NCBI RefSeq assembly: GCF_013322225.1
Contig: NZ_JAAMFB010000022.1
Coordinates: forward strand, 186,001 to 250,000
Origin: Agrobacterium larrymoorei
GTDB taxonomy: Bacteria; Pseudomonadota; Alphaproteobacteria; Rhizobiales; Rhizobiaceae
Length of the DNA: 64,000 bases
Direction: 5' to 3'
Part shown: piece after piece, positions 8,639 through 17,854 of the stretch
Numbering within the stretch: position 1 is the stretch's first letter
Layout: every line of letters begins with the position of its first letter
Notes under the pieces: generated by a model
What the model was told of the DNA's origin: nothing
Database searches by the model: none
The model's input: only the letters and a program-made list of their open reading frames with translations
Program-made: the position numbers and the translations under genes

Positions 8639-9565
8639 TTAAATGGTCGTTTTCATTGGTGCGACTGAAGTTGTATTCAGGTCCATCCAATCCGCTGCTG
8701 CCTTTATTCCACCGAGCGGGAAGACGTGAAGCTGAGCGATCAGGCTGTCTGGATTACGGGCGACATAATCGCTGAGTCCAGCAACCATTTCGACCGGCTC
8801 GTAAGGGGAAAGCAGTCGGGTGACGTCAAGCGCACGTTTTTGCAGAACTTTGAGAGAAGGCCCCACGCCGCAAGAGATGGCAAACTGTATAAGGGTTTGT
8901 AATTTGGCTGGACCTGCAATTCCGACATGCACAGGCAGCGTAATGCCGGATGCGGCCATCCGCTCTACCCAATCGGTAATAACTTTGGGATCAAAGCCGA
9001 ATTGGGTAACGATAGCCATGTCCGCATCGGTGCGTTCAGAAAATCCGTTCTTCCATTGTAGAGCGTTGTCGACATTGCTGGTGGAGCCGTCCCTGTCTAT
9101 GTCTTTATTGCCTTCAGGATGGCCGGCCACATGCAGGCGCTTGAAGCCATGCCGGTCGAAAAAGCCGCTTTCAATCAGATCCATAGAGCTGTTGAGATTG
9201 CCGGCGGGGCTCTTGTCTCCGCCTCCAATTAAAAGCGCCTCCGTGACGTCGGCTTCGTTCCGGTAGCGATTGATCCAGTCTTCCAATGTGGCAAGGTCAG
9301 GAATGCTTCGGGCTGGAAAATGCGGCATGACGGCAAAGCCATCCCGGCGAATGCGACTTGCAGTGGCCACCATGTCCTCAATGGGTGTGCCCGCGATGTG
9401 CGCAATATAAACACGCGTTCTGGCGGGCAGCAGTGTTTTGAAATCCTCGATTTTAGCGGCAGTGCGCGGCATGACCTCGATGGACCATGTGTGCAGGAGG
9501 GTACTGTCGTTGATCGTTGTGCTCGCCTGCGCCTTTGAACGGGTGATAAAATTCAACAACGTCAT
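8639..9565 (-). CDS. Methylenetetrahydrofolate reductase-like protein (MetF family)
   Basis: 308-aa (beta/alpha)8 protein of the MetF family, expected to interconvert 5-methyl-THF and 5,10-methylene-THF with FAD. Motifs seen: EVMPRTAAK near the N terminus, LLIGGGDKSPAGN, HVAGHPEGN and AIVTQFGFDPKV, matching the flavin/folate barrel. The start is ATG 9565 because GAGGAGA lies 7-9 nt upstream; the open frame continues 17 codons further without a ribosome site. It is divergent from the aldehyde dehydrogenase, with a TGTATACA operator about 24 bp upstream. In Sphingobium SYK-6 a metF accompanies the THF-dependent demethylase ligM, so this copy probably oxidises methyl-THF made by the LigM-like enzyme rather than serving methionine synthesis. 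Confidence 0.8.
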   Translation of the reverse strand: MTLLNFITRSKAQASTTINDSTLLHTWSIEVMPRTAAKIEDFKTLLPARTRVYIAHIAGTPIEDMVATASRIRRDGFAVMPHFPARSIPDLATLEDWINRYRNEADVTEALLIGGGDKSPAGNLNSSMDLIESGFFDRHGFKRLHVAGHPEGNKDIDRDGSTSNVDNALQWKNGFSERTDADMAIVTQFGFDPKVITDWVERMAASGITLPVHVGIAGPAKLQTLIQFAISCGVGPSLKVLQKRALDVTRLLSPYEPVEMVAGLSDYVARNPDSLIAQLHVFPLGGIKAAADWMDLNTTSVAPMKTTI

Positions 9566-9588
9566 CCGTCTCTCCTCTTCATGTAAAA

Positions 9589-9598
9589 ATGTATACAA
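9589..9598. promoter_or_regulatory. Candidate GntR operator ATGTATACAA
   Basis: Contains the perfect palindrome TGTATACA (9590-9597), 24 bp upstream of the metF-like start. The same box lies before the LigM-like gene and the ABC operon, with near copies before the hydrolase operon and the gntR gene. GntR/FCD regulators are known to bind short palindromes of this kind. Confidence 0.6.
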
Positions 9599-9804
9599 CG
9601 ACTCTGACGTCATCAAGCATATTTTATTTCATCCGCCCGTTTTCGCAGATTATTACGTTGATTTGCGATTTGAGTTGGCTCATAAAGAATACATTCTGTG
9701 GTTGGCGAGGGAGGAGGTCTTTCGTCAGGCGCGGCGAATACGACCGATTACCGATTGCGGCACATTGGCTGTTTTCCGGTTGTTTAAAAGAGGAGGGTAC
9801 TACC

Positions 9805-11274
9805 GTGAATATTATGTCGAAGCATATTTCCGAGCTGCGTGCGCCTGAAAAGTTTTTTATCGATGGCGCATGGGTTGCTCCGCGCTCATCTGCGACACTT
9901 GACGTCATTTCTCCTGTCACTGAAGAAATTTTGATCCAGTATCCGGAAGCCTCTCGCGAAGATGTGGACGCTGCGGTGGAGGCGGCGCGTGAGGCTTTCG
10001 ACAATGGCGCGTGGCCGCGAATGTCCCCTGCCGAGCGCGTACCCTATCTACGAAAGATTGCGGAGCATATCCGGTCGCGCCTGGATGAGATTGCCAATGC
10101 CTGGACCTTACAGGTCGGTGCCCCGATCATGCTGACAAGCAAGGTTGCGGGACAAAACGCGCAACTGTTCGAATTTTATGCCGATCTGATCGAAAGCGGT
10201 AACTTCACTTTCGTCGATGAGCGCAAACGCCCTGAAGGAGGACAAAGCCGTATCGTGAAGGAGCCGGTGGGTGTGTGCGCGGCAATTTCGCCGTGGAATG
10301 CGCCGATGGTGCTGTTGACCTACAAGATTGCCGCCGGTCTTGCAGCTGGCTGTACATTCGTCGCCAAACCTTCGCCGGAAACGCCTCTGGAAGCCTACAT
10401 CCTGGCGGAGGCGATTGAAGCTGCTGGCTTGCCGAAAGGGGTTTTCAACCTTGTCCCCGCGGGCCGTGAGGTTGGAGACTATCTGGTGCGGCACAAAGGT
10501 ATCGACAAGGTTGCCTTCACCGGTTCGACTGCAGCTGGAAAGCATATTGCGGCCGCATGCGCGGAGCGCCTTGCACGGGTAACATTGGAGCTTGGCGGCA
10601 AATCCGCCGCGATCCTGCTGGAAGATGCTGATTTCAAGGCAGCTTTGCCCAGCCTGATGGTCTACACCATGCCAATTACCGGCCAGGTCTGCTTCTCGCT
10701 GACCCGTATTCTGGTGCCAGAAAGCCGCAAACAGGAATTTCTCGACCTCTATCTTGCCGGCGTTGCCAATCTCAAGGTCGGCGACCCTTCCGACGCATCG
10801 GTGCATATGGGGCCGCTGGCGATGAAGCGGCAATTGGATCGCGTGCTGGATTATATTGAAGCCGGTAAATCGGATGGCGCGACACTGGCCATTGGTGGCG
10901 GTCGCCTGGAAGGGTTGGACAAGGGGTATTTCGTTCAGCCAACGGTCTTCACAGATGTCACGCCTGACATGAGGATTGCGCAGGAAGAAATCTTCGGTCC
11001 TGTCGTTTCGGTCATTACCTATAGCGACGAAGAGGATGCCATCGCCAAGGCGAACGACAGTATCTATGGCTTGAACGGTGCGATCTATTCCACAGACCCG
11101 GAACACGCCTATCGTGTCGCACTGCGGGTTCGATCCGGCCATCTTTCGATCAACGGTAATATTGTCGATGTGACCATGCCGTTCGGTGGTGTGAAGCAAT
11201 CCGGTGTCGGTCGCGAAGGCGGTATTGAAGGGCTGGAAAATTACCTTGAAACCAAGACGGTAAATTTCGCCTGA
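9805..11274 (+). CDS. Aldehyde dehydrogenase (probable vanillin/syringaldehyde dehydrogenase)
   Basis: 489-aa NAD(P)-dependent aldehyde dehydrogenase. GTG 9805 is preferred because AGGAGG lies 8 nt before it; an ATG three codons on (9814) is possible, and the longer open frame upstream lacks a ribosome site. Seen: AAISPWNAP, the nucleotide loop AFTGSTAAGK, catalytic Glu in LELGGKSA, catalytic Cys in GQVCFSLTR, and EEIFGPVVSV. Two genes elsewhere in the cluster (fcs, ech) would release an aromatic aldehyde, and the O-demethylase needs the acid, so oxidation of vanillin or syringaldehyde is the natural role. The aldehyde specificity is inferred from context only. Confidence 0.85.
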   Translation: MNIMSKHISELRAPEKFFIDGAWVAPRSSATLDVISPVTEEILIQYPEASREDVDAAVEAAREAFDNGAWPRMSPAERVPYLRKIAEHIRSRLDEIANAWTLQVGAPIMLTSKVAGQNAQLFEFYADLIESGNFTFVDERKRPEGGQSRIVKEPVGVCAAISPWNAPMVLLTYKIAAGLAAGCTFVAKPSPETPLEAYILAEAIEAAGLPKGVFNLVPAGREVGDYLVRHKGIDKVAFTGSTAAGKHIAAACAERLARVTLELGGKSAAILLEDADFKAALPSLMVYTMPITGQVCFSLTRILVPESRKQEFLDLYLAGVANLKVGDPSDASVHMGPLAMKRQLDRVLDYIEAGKSDGATLAIGGGRLEGLDKGYFVQPTVFTDVTPDMRIAQEEIFGPVVSVITYSDEEDAIAKANDSIYGLNGAIYSTDPEHAYRVALRVRSGHLSINGNIVDVTMPFGGVKQSGVGREGGIEGLENYLETKTVNFA

Positions 11275-11287
11275 TCCGATAGTCTGC

Positions 11288-11318
11288 TGACCCGCCTGTA
11301 AAGAATACAGGCGGGTCA
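11288..11318 (+). terminator. Perfect 13-bp hairpin after the aldehyde dehydrogenase gene
   Basis: TGACCCGCCTGTA (11288-11300) pairs fully with TACAGGCGGGTCA (11306-11318) around a 5-nt loop, 14 bp after the stop codon. There is no T tract, so it may slow polymerase, protect the 3' end of the upstream message or set the level of the downstream genes rather than stop transcription fully. Confidence 0.55.
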
Positions 11319-11422
11319 TCCTGGATTTCAGAAGAACGGGCGATTGCTACACGCATGCAAGCGGCGTGGACGATCTGCTGACCTTGTTCGAAAATTGCAT
11401 ATCGCAGGGAGGAGAAGACACG

Positions 11423-12412
11423 ATGGCAGAGCCGTGTTTCGACGTGGCGCATCTGGGTCATGTCGAGCTTTATACGAACAGGTTCGAGGAAAGCCTTGAT
11501 TTCTTCACCCGTGTCTATGGTCTGACGCCGAGCCGCATTGAAGGCGATAGCGCTTATCTGCGTGCCTTTGACGACTATGAATTCCATACGCTGAGGCTCA
11601 CCCGGCATCACACGACGGGTATCGGTCATGTCGCCTATCGCACTTCGTCACCAGAGGCGCTGGAGCGGCGGGTCAAGGTGATCGAGGATATGGGATGTGC
11701 GCTCGGATGGGTGGAGGGAGACGCTGGTCATGGCCCCGCGTTTCGGTTTTCCGATCCTGACGGACATGTTTTTGAGCTTTATTATGACACGAATATCTAT
11801 GAGGCACCGCCGGAAGAGCGGCCTGCCTTGAAGAACATCGCCCAGCGATATCACGGGCGAGGGGTCTGCCCGCGCAGGCTGGATCATCTGAACCTGCTGG
11901 CAACCGACGTGGAAGCCATCCGTGATTTCATGACCAAGGCGCTCGGCAGCCGGGTGACGGAGCAGATTCAACTGGACAGCGGAAGGCTTGGGGGATGCTG
12001 GTTCACCGTCAACAACAAGAGCTATGACATTGCCTATTCACAAGACCATACCGGCACGAGGGGCCGCTTTCATCATCTGACCTACGCCGTCGATCAGCGC
12101 GAGGATATTTTGCGCGCGGCCGATATCTTCCTCGAAAACGGCGTTCACATCGAAACGGGCCCGCACAAGCACGCCATTCAAGGCACCTTCTTTCTCTACG
12201 TCTGGGAACCTGCCGGCAACCGCGTGGAACTTGCCAATGCCGGAGCACGGCTGATCCTGCGACCCGACTGGCCGACCGTGACCTGGACGGAAACGGAGCG
12301 CAAGAAGGGTCAGGCGTGGGGCCTCAAAACAATCGAGACTTTTCACACACATGGCACGCCACCTGCGGATGCAGCGTTGGCGGCCCCACATTCACACGGC
12401 AGGAAGGATTGA
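11423..12412 (+). CDS. Type I (VOC-fold) extradiol ring-cleavage dioxygenase
   Basis: 329-aa vicinal-oxygen-chelate protein with two tandem domains, like catechol 2,3-dioxygenase. The start is ATG 11423 behind GGGAGGAG. Probable Fe(II) ligands are His155 (DHLNLL), His217 or 218 (RFHHLTY) and Glu269 (NRVEL); their spacing matches XylE. It would cleave a catechol-type ring next to the hydroxyl pair. It heads the run VOC-galB-galC-galD-purU, only 3 bp before galB, so it acts in the same pathway. Which ring it opens is unclear because a second, unrelated extradiol dioxygenase (LigAB type) is encoded at 17012-18197; 3-O-methylgallate or gallate are candidates. Confidence 0.82.
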   Translation: MAEPCFDVAHLGHVELYTNRFEESLDFFTRVYGLTPSRIEGDSAYLRAFDDYEFHTLRLTRHHTTGIGHVAYRTSSPEALERRVKVIEDMGCALGWVEGDAGHGPAFRFSDPDGHVFELYYDTNIYEAPPEERPALKNIAQRYHGRGVCPRRLDHLNLLATDVEAIRDFMTKALGSRVTEQIQLDSGRLGGCWFTVNNKSYDIAYSQDHTGTRGRFHHLTYAVDQREDILRAADIFLENGVHIETGPHKHAIQGTFFLYVWEPAGNRVELANAGARLILRPDWPTVTWTETERKKGQAWGLKTIETFHTHGTPPADAALAAPHSHGRKD

Positions 12413-12415
12413 ACC

Positions 12416-13144
12416 ATGGCAAAGACAGCACTTGTGATTTCCGCGCATTCGGCGGATTTCGTCTGGCGATGTGGGGGCGCAATCGCGCTTCATGCCGAAA
12501 AAGGATACGATGTGACCGTGCTCTGCCTGTCTTACGGCGAGCGCGGCGAGAGCGCCAAGCTGTGGAAACAGCCTAAGATGACGCTGGAAAAGGTCAAGGC
12601 CGGACGCCGAACCGAGGCGGAGAACGCAGCCAAGGCACTCAATGTCCATGATATCCAGTTTTTCGACCTGGGCGATTACCCGCTGGAAGTGGACCGGGAT
12701 GCCAAATACCGCATCGTCGATGTGATCCGAAAAGTTCAGCCGGAATTCATGCTCAGCCATTCCAAATGGGACCCCTACAACACCGACCACATGTATGCGA
12801 CCCAGATCGCCATCGAAGCGCGGATGATCGCGCAGGCATGGGGTCATAATCCGGGCGAAAAGGTACTTGGGGCGCCACAGCTTTATCTGTTCGAACCGCA
12901 CCAGACCGAGCAGATGGAATGGAAGCCGGATGTCTTTCTCGACATATCGCCGGTCTGGGAAAAGAAGTGGGCCGCAATCCAGTGCATGGAGGGGCAGGAG
13001 CACCTTTGGCACTATTACAGGAATGTTGCGGAAAATCGGGGGAACCATTTCATGCGTAATTCGGGTGGCCAGTCCGGCGGGCGCAAGTCCACCCATGCCG
13101 AGGGTTTTCAATCCGTCTTTCCTCGCACCGTGGATGAACTGTGA
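12416..13144 (+). CDS. galB: 4-oxalomesaconate hydratase, GalB (PIG-L family)
   Basis: 242-aa protein of the PIG-L/LmbE zinc fold. GalB hydrates 4-oxalomesaconate to 4-carboxy-4-hydroxy-2-oxoadipate in gallate catabolism of Pseudomonas putida. The usual AHPDDE metal loop is here AHSADFVWR, the variant typical of GalB; the second metal motif region [12 protein letters not shown] supplies His/Asp residues. Start ATG 12416 with AGGAAGG upstream. It overlaps galC as TGATG. Its presence with galC and galD makes the assignment strong, and it replaces the LigJ-type hydratase of sphingomonads. Confidence 0.9.
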   Translation: MAKTALVISAHSADFVWRCGGAIALHAEKGYDVTVLCLSYGERGESAKLWKQPKMTLEKVKAGRRTEAENAAKALNVHDIQFFDLGDYPLEVDRDAKYRIVDVIRKVQPEFMLSHSKWDPYNTDHMYATQIAIEARMIAQAWGHNPGEKVLGAPQLYLFEPHQTEQMEWKPDVFLDISPVWEKKWAAIQCMEGQEHLWHYYRNVAENRGNHFMRNSGGQSGGRKSTHAEGFQSVFPRTVDEL

Positions 13145-13815
13145 TGGGTGTGGTCGTACAGAATATCAACCGCGCCGATGCGTCCGTTGTAGAGCGGCTT
13201 GCCGCCTGCGGCGTCGCTACCGTGCATGAGGCGCAGGGACGAAAGGGCCTGCTCGCCAGTTACATGAGGCCGATCTATTCCGGTGCGCGGTTGGCGGCCA
13301 GCGCCGTGACGATTTCCTCTCCGCCAGGTGATAACTGGATGGTGCATGTGGCCATCGAACAATTGCAGGCAGGCGATATTCTGGTGCTGGCACCGACCAG
13401 TCCCTGCGAAGATGGCTACTTCGGCGATTTACTGGCAACGTCTGCACAGGCACGCGGCTGCAAGGGTCTCATCATTGACGCGGGCGTCCGCGATGTCGCG
13501 GATTTGACGGATATGGAATTTCCCGTCTGGTCCAAGGCCGTTTTTGCTCAGGGCACGGTCAAGGAAACGCTGGGCTCTATCAATGTGCCGGTGGTTTGCG
13601 CAGGCGCTTTGATCAATCCGGGCGATGTGATCGTTGCCGATGACGACGGCGTTTGCGTTGTGCGCCGCGAGGAAGCGGAAGAGGTTGCGGCAAAGGCGCA
13701 GGCGCGTGTCGCCGCGGAAGACGCGAAACGCAAAAGGCTGGCTGCGGGTGAATTAGGCCTTGATATTTATGACATGCGCAAGCGGCTGGCCGAGAGAGGA
13801 CTGAAATATGTCTGA
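13144..13815 (+). CDS. galC: 4-carboxy-4-hydroxy-2-oxoadipate (CHA/HMG) aldolase, GalC
   Basis: 223-aa class II pyruvate aldolase of the RraA-like fold; splits CHA to pyruvate and oxaloacetate. Features: [13 protein letters not shown] near residue 30, GD-I-LV, the [24 protein letters not shown] core (about 95-125) with the Arg and Asp that bind pyruvate and the divalent metal, and [14 protein letters not shown]. Start ATG 13144 (a GTG lies one codon before). It overlaps galB by 1 base and galD by 8, so the three are translationally coupled. Confidence 0.92.
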   Translation: MGVVVQNINRADASVVERLAACGVATVHEAQGRKGLLASYMRPIYSGARLAASAVTISSPPGDNWMVHVAIEQLQAGDILVLAPTSPCEDGYFGDLLATSAQARGCKGLIIDAGVRDVADLTDMEFPVWSKAVFAQGTVKETLGSINVPVVCAGALINPGDVIVADDDGVCVVRREEAEEVAAKAQARVAAEDAKRKRLAAGELGLDIYDMRKRLAERGLKYV

Positions 13816-14875
13816 CACCACCGGAAGGTCTGCCAGAGATGGTGTGCGGTGCATGTGGATGCGCGGCGGCACGTCCAAGGGAGGGTATTTTCTGGCCAGC
13901 GATCTGCCACCGGATCGGGACGACTTTCTATTGCGCATGATGGGCTCTCCGGACGCGCGCCAGATAGACGGTATGGGAGGTGCCAACCCGCTCACCTCCA
14001 AAGTGGCGGTCGTCAAAGCGTCAGACAGAACGGAGGCCGATGTAGATTACCTGTTTCTTCAGGTCTTCGTCGATCAGGCCACCGTCAGCGACGGACAAAA
14101 CTGCGGCAATATCCTTGCAGGTGTCGGGCCCTTTGCAATCGAGCGAGGGTTGGCGAAAGCCAATGAGGGTGAAACTGAAGTCAGTATATTCATGGAAAAT
14201 ACCGGCCAGATTGCCATCGCCAAGGTTAAAACCCCCGGTGGGCAGGTCACCTATTCCGGCGATGCACGCATAGACGGCGTACCGGGAACCGCAGCGCCGG
14301 TGCCGATTACCTTTGCCGATACGGCGGGTTCCAGTTGCGGAGCGTTGCTGCCGACAGGCAACGAAGTCGACATTATCGACGGCGTTGAATGCACGCTGAT
14401 CGATAACGGTATGCCCTGTGTCGTGATGAAGGCATCCGACATGGGCATTCTTGGTACGGAAACACCGGAGGCGCTTGAAGCAGACGAAAGGCTGCGGGCA
14501 AGGCTGGAGGTCATTCGGCTGAAGGCGGGGCCGCTGATGAACCTCGGTGATGTCACGGCCAAGTCTGTTCCCAAGATGACGATGGTTTCGCCTGCTGCAA
14601 ACGGAGGCGCAATTTCCACCCGGACCTTCATTCCGCATCGTTGCCACGATGCGATCGGTGTCCTTGGCGCGGTCAGTGTCGCCACCGCCTGCCTGTTGAA
14701 AACCGGACCGGCAGCGGATCTGGCAAAGGTAGATGAAGGCGACGAGGTTCTTATTTCGGTCGAGCATCCGACCGGGGAAATGAGTGTGATCGTGACCGTG
14801 CGGGAGGGGGCAGTCACGAACGCGGCTGTATTACGCACGGCACGTAAACTTTTCGATGGCGAGATATTTGCATAA
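13808..14875 (+). CDS. galD: 4-oxalomesaconate tautomerase, GalD (PrpF family)
   Basis: 355-aa PrpF/diaminopimelate-epimerase-fold protein. GalD converts the keto form of 4-oxalomesaconate to the enol form that GalB hydrates. Typical N-terminal motif [14 protein letters not shown], then [16 protein letters not shown], and the second half [17 protein letters not shown] with a Cys at the position used by the fold. Aconitate isomerase PrpF is the close alternative, but the galB-galC-galD order decides for GalD. Confidence 0.88.
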   Translation: MSDTTGRSARDGVRCMWMRGGTSKGGYFLASDLPPDRDDFLLRMMGSPDARQIDGMGGANPLTSKVAVVKASDRTEADVDYLFLQVFVDQATVSDGQNCGNILAGVGPFAIERGLAKANEGETEVSIFMENTGQIAIAKVKTPGGQVTYSGDARIDGVPGTAAPVPITFADTAGSSCGALLPTGNEVDIIDGVECTLIDNGMPCVVMKASDMGILGTETPEALEADERLRARLEVIRLKAGPLMNLGDVTAKSVPKMTMVSPAANGGAISTRTFIPHRCHDAIGVLGAVSVATACLLKTGPAADLAKVDEGDEVLISVEHPTGEMSVIVTVREGAVTNAAVLRTARKLFDGEIFA

Positions 14876-14910
14876 GTCGAGTGCAACAGGGCCCGCAATG
14901 GAGGAATTTC

Positions 14911-15759
14911 ATGACGGATTATATTCTGACGCTGCGTTGTAATAACCGCAGCGGCATCGTGTCGGCCATTGCCACGCGGATCGCAGAGCATGGCGGCGAC
15001 ATTTTCGAGGCGCATCAGTTCGACGACCCGGAAACGGGTATGTTTTTCATGCGTGTTGCCTTCAGCATGGAGGCTCCCCTTGAGACAATTCGCGTTGCGC
15101 TGAAACGGGATGAGCAAGCCTATGATCTCGATTTGAAGCTTCGGCCCGCCGGACAGAAACGCAAGGTTCTATTGCTCGTTTCCAAGTTCGATCATTGTCT
15201 TGGGGATTTGCTTTACCGAATGCGCATCGGTGAATTAAACATCGAAGCTGTCGGTATCGTCAGCAACCATCCCAAGGAGGCGCTGACGCTGACATTGATG
15301 GAAGGCATTCCCTACCACCATCTGCCTATCACGAAGGACGAAAAGTCCGAGCAGGAGGCAAAGATCAAGGCAATCATCGAAGAGACCGGCGCTGAGTTGA
15401 TCGTGCTGGCGCGGTATATGCAAATCCTTTCGGATGATTTTTCCGAATACCTGTCCGGGCGCTGCATTAACATTCACCACTCGTTCCTGCCGGGATTCAA
15501 GGGCGCAAAACCCTACCATCAGGCGCATAAGCGCGGGGTGAAGATGATTGGCGCGACCGCCCACTACGTCACCGGCGATCTGGATGAGGGGCCGATCATC
15601 TGCCAGGATGTGGAGCCGGTCAGCCATGCCGATACGCCGGAAGAGCTTGTCGGCAAGGGCCGCGATATCGAGCGGCGCGTTCTGGCGCGTGCCGTAACCT
15701 GGCATCTGGAAGATCGTGTCCTGATCAACAAGCAGAAGACGGTGGTGTTTGCCAAGTAG
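14911..15759 (+). CDS. purU: Formyltetrahydrofolate deformylase
   Basis: 282-aa 10-formyl-THF hydrolase releasing formate and free THF. The start is ATG 14911 because GGAGG precedes it by 6 nt. N-terminal ACT domain (residues 1-85, LRCNNRSGIVSAIATRI) and C-terminal formyltransferase-fold domain (about 88-282) with the catalytic cluster NIHHSFLPGFKGAKPYHQA and HYVTGDLDEGPII. Its place inside an aromatic ring-cleavage operon, with a LigM-type demethylase and a MetF-like protein in the same cluster, suggests that it drains C1 units from O-demethylation and regenerates THF. In SYK-6 formate-THF ligase (LigH) is the partner instead. Confidence 0.9.
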   Translation: MTDYILTLRCNNRSGIVSAIATRIAEHGGDIFEAHQFDDPETGMFFMRVAFSMEAPLETIRVALKRDEQAYDLDLKLRPAGQKRKVLLLVSKFDHCLGDLLYRMRIGELNIEAVGIVSNHPKEALTLTLMEGIPYHHLPITKDEKSEQEAKIKAIIEETGAELIVLARYMQILSDDFSEYLSGRCINIHHSFLPGFKGAKPYHQAHKRGVKMIGATAHYVTGDLDEGPIICQDVEPVSHADTPEELVGKGRDIERRVLARAVTWHLEDRVLINKQKTVVFAK

Positions 15760-15770
15760 CGGAGACTGTC

Positions 15771-16628
15771 ATGAAAATCGGTTTTCTTGGATATGGTGAA
15801 GCGGCGCAGGCTTTTCACGAAGGTCTGGCCCCGCAAGGGGTGTCCGTCATCGCCTATGACGTGTTGCTTGACAGGGATGATGGGGCGATACGTATCGCCA
15901 TGGCACAACGTGGCGCAATGCCTGTCGACATATCTGGACTGGCTGATGCGGATTGGGTGTTCAGTGCCGTTACCGCAGACCAGAGCCTTGTGGCTGTTCT
16001 GCCGCTTCTTGGGCATTTGCGGCAGGGGCAGGTCCTCATCGACATCAATTCCGTTTCGCCCGACCGGAAGCGGGAAACCGCCGCTGCCGTTGAAGCAGCG
16101 GGCGCGCGTTATCTCGATATGGCCGTGATGGCGCCGGTATATCCGAAAAAACATCAGACGCCGGTGCTGATCGCTGGCGACCATGCGGCGCTTTTCTTAC
16201 CGGAACTGGCAGAGCTCGGTTTTGCAGCCTCCATTGCGGGTTCGCAAGTGGGTGCCGCGACAGCAATCAAAATGGTGCGTTCGCTTTTTGTCAAAGGACT
16301 GGAAGCGATCACGGTTGAGACGTTGCTGGCGGCAAAGGCTTCCGGTTGCTTTGACGATATAGTCTCGTCGCTATCGGCATCTTTTCCCGGTCTTGGCTGG
16401 CCGACATTTGCCGAGTATCAGATGGAACGAACGACACGTCATGGCAAACGGCGCGCGGCGGAAATGCGCGAAAGCGCCGCCACGCTGAACGCACTGGGGT
16501 TGCGCGGCGCGCTTGCCTATGAAATTGCCGAGGTGCAGGACCGTATGGGTGCTTGCGATGTTTCCGCCGGAAACGACCTCGACGAAATCGTCTCCGATAT
16601 TCTCCGCAAAAGGCTAAATGCGAGCTAG
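15771..16628 (+). CDS. NAD(P)-binding oxidoreductase with DUF1932-like C-terminal domain
   Basis: 285-aa protein like the 6-phosphogluconate/beta-hydroxyacid dehydrogenases: Rossmann start KIGFLGYGEAAQAFHEGL, then LIDINSVSPDRK and a conserved Lys in AATAIKMVRSLFVKGLEA near residue 170, followed by an all-helical DUF1932-type domain. It is 11 bp behind purU and ends the operon. No published step of the gallate route needs such an enzyme, so its substrate is unknown; it could oxidise a side intermediate such as a hydroxy acid or semialdehyde made by the ring-cleavage enzymes. Confidence 0.7.
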   Translation: MKIGFLGYGEAAQAFHEGLAPQGVSVIAYDVLLDRDDGAIRIAMAQRGAMPVDISGLADADWVFSAVTADQSLVAVLPLLGHLRQGQVLIDINSVSPDRKRETAAAVEAAGARYLDMAVMAPVYPKKHQTPVLIAGDHAALFLPELAELGFAASIAGSQVGAATAIKMVRSLFVKGLEAITVETLLAAKASGCFDDIVSSLSASFPGLGWPTFAEYQMERTTRHGKRRAAEMRESAATLNALGLRGALAYEIAEVQDRMGACDVSAGNDLDEIVSDILRKRLNAS

Positions 16629-16685
16629 GCCTTCACTGAAGGCATTCTCGATACAGCGTCCTGCCATGTCGCGACCATGCTACTC

Positions 16686-17012
16686 TTATTTTGAAGGCGT
16701 CATCGGCTCACTGATGCGGTGAGCCTGAAATGTGTCAGGCAGCGAGGTCATTTCGATATGCTTCACGATGCCAGCTGCATTAAAAGGATCGCCTTCGGCA
16801 AAGGCATTTGCGCGCTCAAGGCTTTCGGCCTGCAAAATGCCGAAGTTGCCTATGCCATTACCAGACTCATCGAGCATGGCTGAGCCGATCAGCACGATTG
16901 CCAGCCCGCCCCCGCCGGATTGAACCCAGGCGCGATGGGCGGGACGATGTTCGTCCCGCGCCGTATCCTGTCCTTGGTGATGAAGGCACCGCATAAGGAA
17001 ATACATGGCCAT
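16686..17012 (-). CDS. YciI-like small protein
   Basis: 108-aa protein of the YciI/ferredoxin-like type: MYFLMRCLHH start, RPAHRAWVQSGG, GNFGILQAESLERANAFAEGDPFNAAGI. Start ATG 17012, overlapping the ligB stop as TAATG, so it is the last gene of the operon hydrolase-ligA-ligB-yciI. It shares its fold and its place next to a ring-cleavage dioxygenase with graE at 4045. An isomerase or lactone-handling role is possible but unproven. Confidence 0.72.
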   Translation of the reverse strand: MAMYFLMRCLHHQGQDTARDEHRPAHRAWVQSGGGGLAIVLIGSAMLDESGNGIGNFGILQAESLERANAFAEGDPFNAAGIVKHIEMTSLPDTFQAHRISEPMTPSK

Positions 17013-17854
17013 TAGACTGCGTTTTCCAGCACGACCATGCCCGCTCCGGTCATGGAAGCGGGGGCATGGTAGTGCTTGTGGATGAGATTGACGTCCGGAT
17101 TCATTGCCGCCCGCATGACCAGCCACATGATGAGTTCTGCGCCTTCCGAACCGAACTGTTCCACATAATCCTCACGGGTCATGGACCGGTATTTCTCCGG
17201 GTCGTTGGCAATGCCCTCCAACCATGCGCGGTCGGCGTCCTGATTGATGAAGCCAGCGCGCGCACCTTGCAACTGGTGCGAAAGGCCACCGGTGCCGAGA
17301 ATGACGACGCGTTCGTCACCCGGCCAGGATTCGATGGCGTTGCGCAGGACCTTCCCCATTTCCCAGCAGCGTTGCGGTGTGGGAATGGGATACTGGATCG
17401 TGTTGACCCAGATCGGCAGCACCTTCACCGGCCAATTCTCTGGCCTGCCGAAAAAGAGTTCCATAGGAACCTGAAGGCCGTGATCGACTTCGATTTCCCG
17501 GCAGACCAGTGGGTCGAAATGGTTCTCAACCAGCGTGTCGACAAAATGCCATGAGAAATCCACCGCTCCCCCGAAAGCAGGAATGGCGCGTGGCCCCCAG
17601 CCTTCATCCACGGGATTATAGGTCTCCGCGACGCCAACGGCGAAGGTTGGTACGCGGTCGAGGAAAAATGTGTTGCCATGATCGTTGAAGATGACCACCG
17701 CAATATCCGGGCGCGCATCGCGCATCCATTCCTTGCCCACTTCATATCCGTCGAAAAAGGGCTTCCAGTCAGCTGTGTCGCGCAATCCCTTGTCCAGAGC
17801 AGCCCCAATCGAGGGAACGTGGCTCGTTCCCAATCCGCCGATGATCTTAGCCAT
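17012..17854 (-). CDS. ligB: Type II extradiol dioxygenase beta (catalytic) subunit, LigB-like
   Basis: 280-aa catalytic subunit of a protocatechuate 4,5-dioxygenase/gallate dioxygenase type enzyme. Fe(II) ligands correspond to His12 (GTSHVPS), His59 (FNDHGNT) and Glu240 (SEGAELIMW); the acid/base His is His193 (TGGLSHQ), close to the SYK-6 LigB numbers 12, 61, 242 and 195. The start is ATG 17854, overlapping the end of ligA by 8 bp. Absence of ligC and ligI in the window, with galBCD present, suggests that gallate or 3-O-methylgallate rather than protocatechuate is the physiological substrate; cleavage of gallate gives 4-oxalomesaconate directly. Confidence 0.9.
   Translation of the reverse strand: MAKIIGGLGTSHVPSIGAALDKGLRDTADWKPFFDGYEVGKEWMRDARPDIAVVIFNDHGNTFFLDRVPTFAVGVAETYNPVDEGWGPRAIPAFGGAVDFSWHFVDTLVENHFDPLVCREIEVDHGLQVPMELFFGRPENWPVKVLPIWVNTIQYPIPTPQRCWEMGKVLRNAIESWPGDERVVILGTGGLSHQLQGARAGFINQDADRAWLEGIANDPEKYRSMTREDYVEQFGSEGAELIMWLVMRAAMNPDVNLIHKHYHAPASMTGAGMVVLENAV

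Noticed and set aside
10108..11319. 403-codon open frame on the minus strand
   Set aside because: Lies exactly opposite the aldehyde dehydrogenase gene, whose motifs are intact; no ribosome site and no recognisable protein.
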